64,000 nucleotides of DNA from Meandrina meandrites (lineage: Eukaryota > Cnidaria > Anthozoa > Scleractinia > Meandrinidae): NCBI GenBank assembly GCA_963693305.1, contig OY855905.1, positions 48,438,944 to 48,502,943 of the forward strand, written 5' to 3'. The translations under genes were made by a program, and so were the position numbers. Positions 1 to 12,516 of this stretch are shown in pieces. Numbering within the stretch: the first letter of the stretch is position 1; each line of letters starts with the position of its first letter. The notes beneath the pieces were generated by a model. It worked only from the letters and a program-made list of their open reading frames with translations. It searched no databases and was not told the DNA's origin.

Positions 1-233
1 TTTGAGAGATTGTCATCTTCAATAAAAATTAGCATTACTATACGGCACATTAGTTGCCTGGCTGCGAGCCTTATTTGTGATAACACGAAGCTCTCTAAGG
101 AATTGTTCATTTGTCCGGCAAGGAAATAACATGACATTCACGTAACGTCGCCGCCAGGAAAGCAATTATCAAGAGTACCAGAAGCAAACTTACCGAAATC
201 CATAGAAGACACACCATTTAAACATACCTTACA

Positions 234-3200
234 ATGGATATATGTAGTTCGTTTTTGCTGTTCGTCATCATAACAATGGCACTCCTCAACGATGAAAGTA
301 AGGCAACCATTTTAGAACCCAAAGCCCGCAAATTTGAGGCAGGATACAAAAGAACAGATGCATCAAGCCCGAGTGACGATATCCCTCAAGAGCAAGGTAA
401 AATATGTAACCCAGGAACAGAATTTAATAGAAAAGCGTGATGCTCTTCTTCTTCATACAACATTCTTAGCTTTAGATTTAGAAATAACAATTTATCTCGT
501 TAGTAGCTTACATTAGGCCTTCAAGCTTACACTGAACATTAAGGTGTGGCAATGAGACGAGATATGTTGAAGTTGTCACGCTGGAGTGTACGCTATCCCA
601 AAGCCAGTTGCCTGGTTAACATCCCGGAATAACATACCCTGCACAGGGGCGTATACGGCAAGAAAAAAATACCCAGCAAACTGAACCACGACAAACTATA
701 TACCAATGCCTGCTTACATTGCAGTAATCTGATTGTTTATTTAACAATATATTTTCTGGCATTTTTGCATCCGTGAACTCTCCTACACCTTGAATTGAAT
801 TTTATTGTTCTAAAGTCATCTCCATAAGAAATGTTCGTTTCCTTCGCCCGGCCAACCTATTTTTAAAAAAATCCACAAAAAAAAAGAAAAAAAAAAAGAA
901 AGGAGAAAAGTATAAAAATCAATTTGTTTCCTTATCTTGGGTTTTTCCGAGTTTAGATTTAAAATCAGATCTCGTAGCGTCTTCAAAATGGCTGTTACGG
1001 GGAAGATATAATCAAGGTTCGCTTGCGGCACTATATAATTACTAATATGTATTTTTTAAACTTATCGATCGACACACTTTTATGAGAAATAGGGCGATGG
1101 GAAACAAAAATTTCTTGAGGACGATTTCATCTTAAACACATCATTTAACAAGACTGGACTGTTAGATCGAAATGCTCTCATAGATTGATATAAAGCTCCG
1201 AGCTATTATTGTCAACGGGACCTAGGTGCGTAATAGGCTCAGCCATCGATGTGTTAATGAAGCCTTTAAATTTGTTAGAGTAAATAATTTGCATTGCTAA
1301 TCAAATCACGCGTTTGCCGATAGTCGGTGGACTTGTTACTCCTTTATAATGCTAAACTGGAGTACCATATGGTTTCTATACACGGGACCAATTTGATATT
1401 TATATTGTATTGATTATATCGTACTGAATATTTTAAAAACTGACCAGCATACAAGTTATTGGGATTAAAACAGAAAATCATAAGGAGTTGAAACGTGTAA
1501 CGCGCGTTCACAGCATTCGAATATTCAGTTTTGCCAAGTACCATATTTGGCAACACTATAAGAGTTTGTACGCGAATGATTTACACACGTAACGACACAC
1601 GCAACAAAATTTTCGGTTTCGCGATAAGCCACTTGAATTTCGACCAAAACGCCGTAAATTACTCACAGAAACTAAAGAAATTCAATACAGTATCAAGTGA
1701 AGTTCTCCAGACTACTGAATGACGACGAAACAGAAGAATTTAACCAAATTTAACTTTATTTAACCCAAATTGTTCCAAAACAAGATTACGCGCTGTTAAT
1801 TTAATCCAGATATTGCAATTTTGATTGGTTGAATTTTTTCTCGTGATTTTCCAAATATGGTACTTAATGAAAACGAACGTTCAAACGCTTTGTACAATGC
1901 GAATCATAGGGAGTTACAACCCTTATGGGTTTCTGATTAAAGATATTTCCGTTTAATCAGATAGGTTGATTAATTGCGTCCCTGTACCACCCTGAGAGAA
2001 ACAATCAACCACGACAGAGCAAACCAGTTGTTGATTGGCCGAAAATGCCAGAAAATTTCATGGACTGAAGTGCGTTTGCATTGAGACAATTTAATGGTGA
2101 CTTGAATAAATCAGTGAAAGAGCCAAATAAAAAGTTGCGGCCTTCAACTATCTACCAGGAGAAGTTCTTCGAGACATTGTTTACAATGCTTGTATTCGTG
2201 TTACGTTTTTTGCGCGTAAGAATTAATTTGATCGGTTAAGGGCCTAGCTGCGCCTCCACCGATTGAATTACTATTTGGTATCGACAATGAAAATGAACGA
2301 TCGAGTCCTGGTGCAAAAAGCATTAATGTGAAAATTAGTTTGGTTTGCAAGAAAATGAACTTGCAAGTAAAACTAAATTCGAAGTGAGAGTTTGTGCACC
2401 ATCCGACTCATTGCGGAACAAAGGTAAAAGGCAACTCTGAAATGGCCTAGATTGCTTTATTTGTTCGCAGATACGCAGCACCGCGAGCATGAAATCCCGC
2501 CATCTTTGCAGGGTAGATACACCAGCAGGTTACCGGACTACATATGTAATTTATGGTTTACTTCCTTTGTTGTCTTTTTCAGATAATGGCCTCCCTAATG
2601 ACCCTTACATGAACTACATGTTATGGCCGCGCCTTCACTTTAGTGGAACTTTTCGTGCCGATGTTTCGACTGTCAATAATCTTCCATCCAATTTCGACAC
2701 CGAAAATTTTGTCCCAGCCGACCAATTACAAAGCTACGGAAACTGGAACCCAAAAGGCAGTGGTGAATGGAGCGTCAGTGGCTCTGTGACTCGCGTCTGC
2801 TATGCTGATGGTCACTGTGTGGGGGATGATGAAGGTGATAAGGACACCGAACCAATCATGGGAGCTCCTGTACATGGTACGTAGGCAATCTATATATTAT
2901 TATTTTTATTCCCGTCTCAATGCTGAAACATTCTTTTTATTTCTTCTTATTCTTTTTTTTTTTTACAACGAATGCGACATTCCTCCAGCTAGTCATGACG
3001 CATGCAGGCCTGACGAAAAACAGTGAATTAGGAGTTAATTGTTGACTTCTTCACGACTGATGTGATCCTGCCCGTCTTACTGAAAAAAGGCACACCCACT
3101 TTCAGCATTAAGAACAAACAAAAAAAGAAACAAACAAACAAACAAACAAACAAACAAAAAAACCAAGCGCGGTGTGTGGTACAAGAACTCGCAAAGGCCG

Positions 3201-6200
3201 CTTTTATAGTATTTTGTAATTACCCATTACACGCAACACGTGTCAGTATGGTATTAAGATTCGTTCAAAATGAATGTCTTCTACGCTATAAATCCAGAGA
3301 ATGCTACGTACGCTTTCCCGCTTTTCACGCCTTTTTGCCGACTGGGGAGCCAGGCCAATGCCCAACTTAAGTTTGCCTCAGGCCCCTTTAAGTTTATAAA
3401 GTAAACGCCGGATTGCCACAAATTCAACCGCGTACTCGAGTATAATGAGTTCCCTTGTTTTTAATATATATCATCTGGACTACTTGCATTCGTGTTACAG
3501 ATGGTGGCACCAAGGCGTCTGCAAAAATGGTGGACTTGGACAGTGAAGCTCAACTATTTTCTGAAATTTGGGGCTGGAGAATTCGAATTGGCAATTTTTT
3601 TTCAGCAGATTACACGCCAGTCCCGCTTCAGTACCTGTGGAAGAAAATGGTTACCAAACAGGGAGGATCTCCTACTCTTGGTTCAGCTTATCAATCGGTG
3701 CTAACAAAAATTAAATGGATAAACCATGGATTGGACTCGCCTTTGGTCAAACAGCTTCAAGGTGCAATGGAGAATGATAATATTGACGGCGAAAGGCTAT
3801 CAATACGTTTTAACGTAGATATGTACCAGCGAGATCCAAACGAAAGCGCGTTTACCATGGGACGTCTCACAGGTAAAGTATTGTTGTCTTCAGGGTAGTG
3901 AAGAGAGCCAGAGTGCTACGCTAGGTGTAAACAAATGCGTACTCAAATGGAAAATAGTATGCCGGTCATCCAAATGAGAAAGGAACAGGGTTGTAATTTA
4001 ATAAAATGTCCTAAGATTCTGGCAGCTGATTTCATTATCCCGTGAAACAACATCTAACAATTATTGCTAAATAGTGAAAACTAAACAAAAGAAACAATAC
4101 AATTGGTATGAATAGCGCGTAATTGTTTAATAACTATTTCACAGGTTAAGTAACATCACTCTAGTGACCGTTTGATGGAGGTAAAATAACAATGATAAAA
4201 AAATTGAAAGTCTAAACGCTGCATTACAAATATTAACCTCGCCGAACGAAGTGCTCGTTCCTCTTTTTGTGTAATTGTCACTGCCTAATTTTCACTTCTA
4301 ATTTCCTCTCTCACGACCACTTCCACCATATCTGTCATAGGGAGTTCAAACCCCTCCTATTTTTTTTTTTATTTTTAAACGAAAAAGAACGCGAGAGAGC
4401 GAGCGGAGAGAGCGCGAGTGCGGGGGTGGGGTTGCGCAAGGCGTGCGCGAGCCAGTAAACCACCTCGCACTTTTTGTTTTAAACTGGCGTCCAGTTCACT
4501 CGCAAATCATTTGCCGCGTTCAACGGTCGAATACAAATACGAGAATATAGAGGGCTGTGAATGTGTATATCTATTATCATCAGCCTCACCATCACTTTCA
4601 CTGTCGATATTTGAACTGCTAAACTAAAATTTGAGCAGCTGTTCAATTTACGAATACTTTTTCCGGAAGTTTACTAAGTTCTACAAGTATTCTTCAAGCT
4701 TTTTGTTTTGCTTTTTGTTTTATTATAGGTACAATTGGTTTGTTTGGCCGAAAGTCTCCACCATACTTTACACATGGCCGTATGATGAAGACACTGTCTA
4801 GTAACCTTCAGGATGCACCATTTTATGTCGATAAAGTGAAAGGAAAAGTTTTTGTAGACTTTGGCAACAGTTTACCGATAGATGAAAATGGTAGTTTGAA
4901 CACAAAAATAACGGGTGACATGTTTGTAGCTGTGCCACTTAACAACAATCCGTCGCTGTCGTGCTCTGATGATCTCCTGTGGCTTGGTCTGATTAATAAC
5001 AAGTTCCCCAAATGGTATCAGAACACTGCTGGAGTCCAGGCCTTTCCAGCTCTTTTATCACTGTCGCCTGATGAGATAAAAACAATTAGCCAGCATCCAC
5101 TGGTTGTTGCTAAGGTAAGACAACAGTATAACGGTTTTCGACTGATATGATTATCGTTACTCTCAGTATTCGTAGACTTCGCAAGGTATTCTAAGCAAAA
5201 GGATGCTGTTCATACTATGTAGTACTAGCACTTTCCACGTGTAATCATTTCTACAAACAGGCTGTTAATTGGCGCTGACTTTTAAAGTTATCCGTTAGCC
5301 CAGGCAGCCTTGTATACAAAAATGAATGTCAAGCGAGAATTAACATTTAAATCGTTAAAAGATAAAAACAAAATTCAGTTATATTCTGTTTACAACTTTA
5401 CTTTACTCAGATATCAAATTCTTCCATTTAGAATAAAGAATGACATACAATTATGGATGATATGATTCAGATTTTGTTGCGAACATTCTAGTAGTCAAAT
5501 GGACTTATCTAGGTGAAAGGCTCTTACATTCTCTGTATTATCCTGGTTTACAGGTTACTGGCCATTTTCCGCTAATAAAATGCAAAGAAATAGTGATGGC
5601 GGAGGCTCTAGATGGCATCGATATTCATCCATACAACAAATGGACGTTTCGAAAGAATCCAGATGAGCATGCTAATGTCCAGTTAATTGCGACACAGTTT
5701 GGGAAGCCTCTTCGTAGAGCTCATGTGAAAATTGAGCCTTGTAATTGTGATACAATCTTCGGGTCTGGTCAAGGACCACTGGTTGGCCAACCTCCTTTGC
5801 CCGATGTACCTTCCCATTCGATGACGAATAAAAATGGAATCGCAGCTTTTGGCATCAAAGTAAAAGACCCAATGAATAACAGGGGCTTTATCGATGGCCA
5901 GCTTTATCCTTATATTTACTCGGTGGACACTCAAAACAAAAGTTGTGAGACTTTATGCAAAAAGGAGCCTTTCAAGCTTCTAAACTCACTGATTGTCATT
6001 CTGGCGTGGAATCATTACACTGTTAAGGGCAACGAACCAACATGGCTGGATGATGTTTTCCCAATCTTTAAGCAATATGCTAACTTGTATCCTGTGATGA
6101 CTGAAAACTTCTTAGATTTAGGTAATTATTACGACGTCCTAAATCACCGAAAAGCCATCAAAATGAGTCTCGAGTTGCCTTTGTCACATCCAAACCATAT

Positions 6201-7311
6201 GCCTGTTACACGTGATCTTTCAACGTCCAAACGTAAAGTTATCGTGGAATGGCTCTCCAGAGAAAAGCCACCAGTTGGTGAGCAACATAAATTTTACTCT
6301 GTCGAGCAACTCCGAAAGGACCTTCAAACTGCTCTTCAACTAGAGCACGCAACTATTCCTCCTTATCTGACTGCATTGGCGTCCATGAAGAAAAGCTACA
6401 ATCTGCAGATTCAAAGCGTCATGAAAGCAATAGTAATCCAAGAGATGATGCATATGGCGCTTGTTGCCAACATCCTTAATGCTGTTGGAGGAAAACCATC
6501 CTTGTATTCAAAGGACTTCATTCCACATTACCCCTCACGCCTTCCTGGAGGAGTGCAGCCTGATTTAGTTGTACCTATCGAAAAGATATCTCTTGCTTTA
6601 ATAAGGAACATCTTTATGAAGATCGAGCAGCCTGAATTGGAGCTGGCAGAAGTTTCCAGCTTTCGGCATGTGTTTTCATTTATGCATCGTCACAAACTAA
6701 TGGAAGATACGGGCCAAAGCCTGAAAAGTGAAGGGGGACCAAACTTTGAAGAAAAGCCAGCCGCTGAAACAGACGTCACACCCGAGTCTCAGTGGTCCGT
6801 GAATGTACAAGACGAAGAAGATCCATCAACATGTCTAACTTCATTTTCTAGTGAGCAATTTGGTATAGGTAAGCATCTTCTTATGAGCATGTCAGCTTAC
6901 GGAAATTGTCGCAATTGTTTGTAAAATCTCGTGCTTTGAGTGGGAGTAGAAGCGACAAGGAGACCAAAGCGTTTTATTTTCAACAATTTTTAGACAATTG
7001 TGTCTCTCTCAGAAAATAATAATTAATATCTGTTCTTAAAGGACTTGATACAGAAAACGATTGAATGCGAAAAGTTCGCTCGACTACATGCCGACGAAAG
7101 TGAAAAGTTTCTTTATATAGAATCAGCAGTGCAACTTTATTTATAACTGATTAAATACTACTATTGTTATTATTATTATTATTTACTGAAATTATCTCAT
7201 GGGAAAAACTTAAGGAAAAACAAACTTTGTATACTTTTTTTTAACTAGATACACCTAAGATTCAAGTTTGTATGAAAAGTACTCAATAAAGTTTGATTAT
7301 TATTTTTAAAA

Positions 7312-7389
<78 letters not shown>

Positions 7390-10300
7390 AGAAACGTTGT
7401 CCGAAAAAAACACAAACCACAAACGATGCGACCTTGTGGAATTGCGGGCAGACTGAATAAGCGTGTACATAGCAATTACTATTCATTGTGTTTCCTCGTG
7501 GCATTAAATAATGACAGCTCAGTGCTTATCTCGTTTGACGCTTTAGGGCACGATCTCCTAGAATGCAAATAAGTATGCAGCTGGGAGAAAGCTACTGGGT
7601 CATATCGTTTCACTTTGTACATATTTCTTAACAACCTTTATTCAATCAGGTGTATACGATGTAATTGTAATTGTAAAATTGTAAAAATTGTAAGAATTGT
7701 AAATGCTTTTCAAAGTGGTCATGGACTTAGCTTTGAGATAGCTAGTTTACAGGCATGCCGGGACCTACAGGTTACAAGATGAGCGCCCTAAACCACTTGG
7801 CCTTAAACTTTTTAGCCGATTTTGTTGACACATTGTTAATTTGCTGTATAAAAGAACGGTAGCTACCGTAGCTATGACAATATGCATGCTTCTTGTTTTT
7901 GATATTGAAACTCCGAATGTCAATTGGTAAAGACACTATCTTGTCACTTCTAGATTTCCAGTCCAGGCAATTGGAAGGTGTACGTCAACTTATTGCGGAG
8001 GACACACACAAAAATATAAGTCAGGTAACTGTACAATACAAAAACCACGCCTCACATCCATTGGCAATAGAAGGGACAGAGCTGAATCATTACTTATCAG
8101 GTTATGCAAAGTTCTTTAAATTTTAAGGTTATCGTGGTAATCAGAACTGCTAATAAACGATCATAGAAGACTTTTTGAAACATTTGCATGTTCTCGTTAC
8201 TTTCATGCGCTAGTTTGATTTTCGACTCAACACCAGCGCCAGTGTAGCCGGTGTACAGTGGCCTGGTAGTAATCATTTCATGCCACCTAACCGGGTGTTA
8301 TTTTACAGTGATTGGTCTTTTAGCTCTTTGATAGTTTAACAGTTCACGCACATTTTTTTCAGAGCTTATAAAATGTAATGTGATAATTTGCTTCCAATTA
8401 TTGGCGTGAACAGTAACCCGGCTTGTCTGGTGCTGATTTAGGAATATACCACTCTAAATTCCTTTTGCGACTTAAAGCGTTGGTCGATGAAAGATCATTA
8501 CTCGTGATCCATGGTCGGAGTGAAAACATTGTCACTGTCAAATCAATAGGCGCGTGGAGCATTTGCAAAAGCAACAATATACAATTGATGTACATGTTGT
8601 GGTTTAATTTTATTCTTGGTTCAAACTTTTATTTTCCTTTGTTTTGGGGTAGAATGTATATTAATGAGTTTAAAATTAAGGTAATAAAATTTGAACCAAG
8701 GATAAAATTGAGCCACAACATACACGGAATCGTTAAGTCACACAAAGTCTGACGAGGACGAGGGTCTCAATGGGGGTTGCTTTGCAGACGTCTTAGTTCC
8801 TTCAATTGAGACACCACCCGATATAAATAATGGCATTTGAAGATGATACCTTCTGATAGGACGGAATGATTTTGCAATAAATAGTAATAAGAAAAATTAA
8901 TATTTCAATGCTTACATACCACTTCTTATCTTTACAGCCTGAATCAGTGAAAAGTATTTTAAGTGGCAAAAATCATGGTTCTAAGGCTGATGTCTTATGT
9001 TTGCATTTTATTCTTTCCGTTCACTTAGCATCAAGAAAGATTTCCTGGAGACAACATGAAAAAAATCATCAAGAATCACAACACAATCGGTGGTTTCTAC
9101 AATCACATCTTGAACGCCCTCGGACACCTTACAGACTGTGGAAAGGACAACAGCATTTTCACTGGAGACCCACGCAAGCAAGTTGATTTCAAACACTGGT
9201 CATCACACGGACATACCTTGAAGGTTTATGACTACTTTACGGCAGTAGAAGCCATTCAAGATATTGTTGAGCAGGGTGAAGGTAGCTCTCCGTGTAACCC
9301 CGTTGCCTGGGATACAGGGAAAAAGAAGGATCTGTCACATTACTTCTTGTTTTATTCAGTTGCGGAGAAGCGCGAGATTCAGGTCGTCAAGACAGCGTCG
9401 CCACTTCCGGAGGAAATTAATTTTGACGACGATAGAGTGGTGGATTACTCGAAGGTACGCTATTCATCGCACTTGCACAGGTGCTTATGTTTATAATCAC
9501 TAAATATAATACTGTTATAATTGCACAGCATGCAGTATGAAAGTTTGTCGCCAGTCACTGAAGTGGTATTGTTTGTATCATAATTTTCGACAACTTTGTT
9601 ACTTGCTTGCGAATACAGCCGCCTCTCATCGCTCTCGGCCAGTTTGGCGTTTCGCGAGAGAGACGTCTGCGATTTACAGCCAAAAATTTTTCAATTTATC
9701 AATCTTCGCTTTTTTTTCTTGTTGTTGAAAGTCGAGGGGGGGGGGGGGGGGGAGGGGGAGGGACTGCCTCCGTGAAAGGTAAAAACGTTTGGATGCAGAG
9801 GACCACGCAACGAGGAATAAAACTACTTGACTTGTCTGTTGCCGGATCTCTTGTAAAAGAAATACTCGTACCAGACGTCACGTTAAGTGCAGATAAAACC
9901 AAATTGATTGCAAGGCTGGTGCTACGGCAAAAGGGCAAAATTCCGTGAAAGGACTTGGAAGTGCCACATAATTAGCGTTGCCGGGATATCGAGTGTGCGC
10001 AGTAGCAATCAAGTGGTTGCTAAGGGCATAGTGAATAGAGAAGAATGGTTATGAAGCTTGACATAGTTCTTTGTTTAGTTCACAATTTTTGGTCTTGACA
10101 GTGTACAGTCTCAATAGTTGTTTACTTCTGTCTGAGCAACTAACCAATAGAAAGCTCTTTGTTACGGGTGCACGGTCGTGGACATGCCGGCATAAATCTT
10201 TGCATCTTGTTTGCTCCCCGGCTTTGAAGTTTGCCGGACTTCATAACTATTTTCCTCTATTAAACATGCTAATGGAAAAAGGGGAAATCAGTGATATCGG

Positions 10301-11344
10301 TACCGGAATGAAAGTAAGGTTTTGTGAATAGTTTTAATTAATAGAATTCCAATGATTCCCAGACGATTCGTCATTTTTCGGTTGCAAACTCCACCCCTCC
10401 GAGATATTTCTGACTGACGTGAAACATCAGGTAAGAATTTTGGCTGAAAATGCATTAAATATCTCGGCGGCTTGAAACATCAGGCGCAAAATTCGACTCT
10501 ACTCGCATTCTACACTCGTGCATGCATTAATCCTGTTAATATATATATAAAAAAAATTCCTAGAAGAACAAAGTTTTGGGTGACGTCTTTCCTAGCAGCG
10601 GTTTGATTGACACATGGTTCGCACTGTTGCCTGACACTGCTACGTCTTCAAAGAAAAGTGCCGACTGTCTTCCTCCCCCGACTCAGATGCATCGTTTTGG
10701 GGGAAGATTGTATTACGGTGTTGCAGTAATACAGAAAAGCTAAAAAGGTTTTTTCTAATAAAAAATAAATTGATATATGTCTGCCGGGTTGTTGAAGTAT
10801 ATATGCCTTTGATGGTGTGATATGGTTTTTGTTATTTTAGAAGTTACAACAGTAGTAATAATATTTACCTGTTACGATATTTATAAAGAAAAAAATAAAG
10901 CATGAATAACATTTGCGTTAACACATCCCTGTTGCATTGCAATATAACGAATACAACAGGTAAATAAATAGCTGAATGATATTGGCTAAATAAGTTGTTT
11001 AACCTTCTCTACAGCTGTGCCATGGCAGATACTACTTTAACGGTTCCAAGATTCCTTTTGATCCGGAAGGTGTATGGTCAATGGTTACTAATCCCCGGAT
11101 GTCAAAATACACTCCAGGTTCCAAAGCTTACAGGAAAGCTGAAAGGTTCAATAAAGTGTATACCAAGTTGCTGAAATCGCTGGAGGAGGTCTTCAATGGT
11201 TATCCTGACTCACTGAATGACGCTCTTGGCCTCATGTACTCCGTTGATCTTCACTTGCGAAACCTAGTGCGCACACCCATTGACGACAACGGGGACCCGG
11301 ATGTCGGGCCAAACGCTGGTCCAACTTTTGATTTTACACCATAA
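234..11344 (+). CDS. VioB-like / iminophenyl-pyruvate dimer synthase family protein (8 exons)
   Basis: Exons 234-396, 2583-2876, 3501-3872, 4729-5114, 5554-6868, 7954-8024, 9029-9454, 11015-11344. All junctions are GT-AG, the phases agree throughout, and the model gives 1118 residues, close to the roughly 1000 of bacterial VioB. The start ATG opens a hydrophobic leader (residues 1-24), possibly a signal peptide. The VioB-type N-terminal domain begins near residue 65 with WPRLHFSGTF. A ferritin-like domain starts near residue 652. Candidate metal ligands are E669 (in LEHATIPPYL), E702 and H705 (EMMHM), E763, E951 (GEGS) and H971. The C-terminus (FDPEGVW; GPNAGPTFDF) also fits the family. Known: VioB couples two imine-form amino-acid products in violacein synthesis. 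The substrate here is unknown, and an insertion rich in E, S and P (about 770-890) separates the two metal-ligand halves. The domain assignment is firm; function and secretion are inference. Confidence 0.85.
397..2582 (+). other. Intron 1 of the VioB-like gene
   Basis: AT-rich non-coding sequence. It holds an A-rich tract near 868-900 and a 13-base inverted pair, GTACCATATTTGG at about 1537-1549 and its complement at about 1851-1863, which could bound a 0.33 kb MITE. The reading frame upstream of 2583 stays open but has no compatible acceptor: the AG at 2469-2470 leads into a stop. I see no other gene here. Confidence 0.5.
3127..3157. repeat. (AAAC)n microsatellite
   Basis: About eight tandem AAAC units in intron 2 of the VioB-like gene. 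The rest of introns 2, 3 and 4 (2877-3500, 3873-4728, 5115-5553) shows no coding sequence; a purine-rich GAGA/GCGA stretch lies near 4381-4425. Confidence 0.9.
7312..7389. repeat. (ATT)n microsatellite
   Basis: About 25 uninterrupted ATT units in intron 5 (6869-7953) of the VioB-like gene. No other coding sequence is visible in this intron. Confidence 0.95.
8590..8725. mobile_element. Short palindromic MITE in intron 6
   Basis: An inverted repeat with arms of about 38 bases (8596-8633 and 8683-8719). Both begin GTTGTGG and carry TTGGTTCAAA inside, separated by about 50 bases. It lies in intron 6 (8025-9028) of the VioB-like gene. It has no coding capacity and the parent family is unknown. 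Confidence 0.7.
9736..9752. repeat. Poly-G tract (G17)
   Basis: Seventeen consecutive G bases in intron 7 (9455-11014) of the VioB-like gene. Just upstream, 9609-9650 carries GCGAATACAGCCGCCTCTC, the same end sequence as the MITE at 21318-21394. Nothing else is recognisable in this 1.56 kb intron. Confidence 0.8.
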
Positions 11345-11921
11345 AGCAGCCGTTAATGTAATCAGGTAACTTCACTAGCCTAAAAGCCTGTAATCATTTT
11401 AAAATAATGATTGCTTAAGTAGTAATGGAAGAGTTTGAGCAAAAGCTTGTGATTTGTTGTTAGCTAGTACAGGCTAGAACAGTTATTTACCAAGCCAAAG
11501 GCAAATAACTGTTAATAATTGATCTGGGAGATAATGACAAATCACGATATTTAAGGATATTTAAGGATTTAAGGATAACCAATTGGCCTCATGTACTCCG
11601 TTGATCTTCACTTGCGAAACCTAGTGCGCACACCCATTGACGACAACGGGGACCCGGATGTCGGGCCAAACGCTGGTCCAACTTTTGATTTTACACCATA
11701 AAGCAGCCGTTAATGTAATCAGGTAACTTCACTAGCCTAAAAGCCTGTAATCATTTTAAAATAATGATTGCTTAAGTAGTAATGGAAGAGTTTGAGCAAA
11801 AGCTTGTGATTTGTTGTTAGCTAGTACAGGCTAGAACAGTTATTTACCAAGCCAAAGGCAAATAACTGTTAATAATTGATCTGGGAGATAATGACAAATC
11901 ACGATATTTAAGGATAACCAA
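11226..11921 (+). repeat. Tandem duplication of the 3' end of the VioB-like gene
   Basis: The 357-base unit at 11226-11582 is followed directly by a 339-base copy at 11583-11921. The copies look identical apart from 18 extra bases of ATTTAAGG-type repeat near the end of the first. Each unit holds the last 119 coding bases with the stop codon plus about 220 bases of downstream sequence, including an ACAGTTATTT / AAATAACTGT hairpin. The near identity points to a very recent event or an assembly duplication. Confidence 0.95.
11583..11701 (+). pseudogene. Duplicated fragment of the last VioB-like exon
   Basis: Copy of the terminal 38 codons and stop, including the GPNAGPTFDF end. It has no acceptor of its own and lies downstream of the functional stop at 11342-11344, so it is a by-product of the tandem duplication and not a usable exon. 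Confidence 0.85.
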
Positions 11922-12516
11922 GTAAATATCAACAATTGTCTCATCATGCGATTGCTGAATTTCTTTTACTCTTACAATTATCTTTGAGAACCCGGAAGCG
12001 CGCGTTGCCTCGCTAAGGAAATACAAGAAAGGTATAACTGTAGTAACGGATGAGGAATTATTGTGTATCCTTATTACCTGGCTGGCCAAATGCAAATACA
12101 CGAGAAAGCATTATTCTAGTGATAAGAAGGCAAATGAAATGAGATATACAGTAGCCTTGCAGTTACTAAATGCGTGAACACTTGATATATTTATCAGAAT
12201 TCTCAAAAGATCATAGGTTATGAATGTAAATAAGTGAAGCTTATAATCATATCAATCCGTTTAAGCATTATAGTTTATTGTTGGTTTTTCCTTTCTTACT
12301 ACAGATTATACTTCTCGTGAAGTTTTAGCATTATTTGCTAATGTCTCTTGTACTGTTCATAGTTTATGTACTGTTTTTTTGGCACTTTTTGTGCCACGCA
12401 CGACTGTCAGTAAAGATGTACTCAATATACGTAATCGCATAGACTCGTGTACAATTGCTAAAAATACAAGTAAAATAAACCGGTTTACATGTATGCCTGC
12501 GACAACAAGACTCGGC

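Noticed and set aside
2489..2582. Upstream extension of VioB-like exon 2
   Set aside because: The only usable upstream acceptor (2469-2470) reaches a stop in the required frame; the TTTTTCAG acceptor at 2575-2582 fits phase and family start.
8938..8985. Possible extra exon of the VioB-like gene (strong acceptor, in-frame PESVKSILSG)
   Set aside because: It needs a GC donor and a 43-base intron to rejoin exon 7. Exon 6 joins exon 7 directly in phase, so it was left out of the main model.
9699..9938. Proline-rich small protein on the minus strand
   Set aside because: The proline run is translation of the poly-G tract; no splice or family support. Similar frames at 15813-16079 and 40248-40520 rejected for the same reason.
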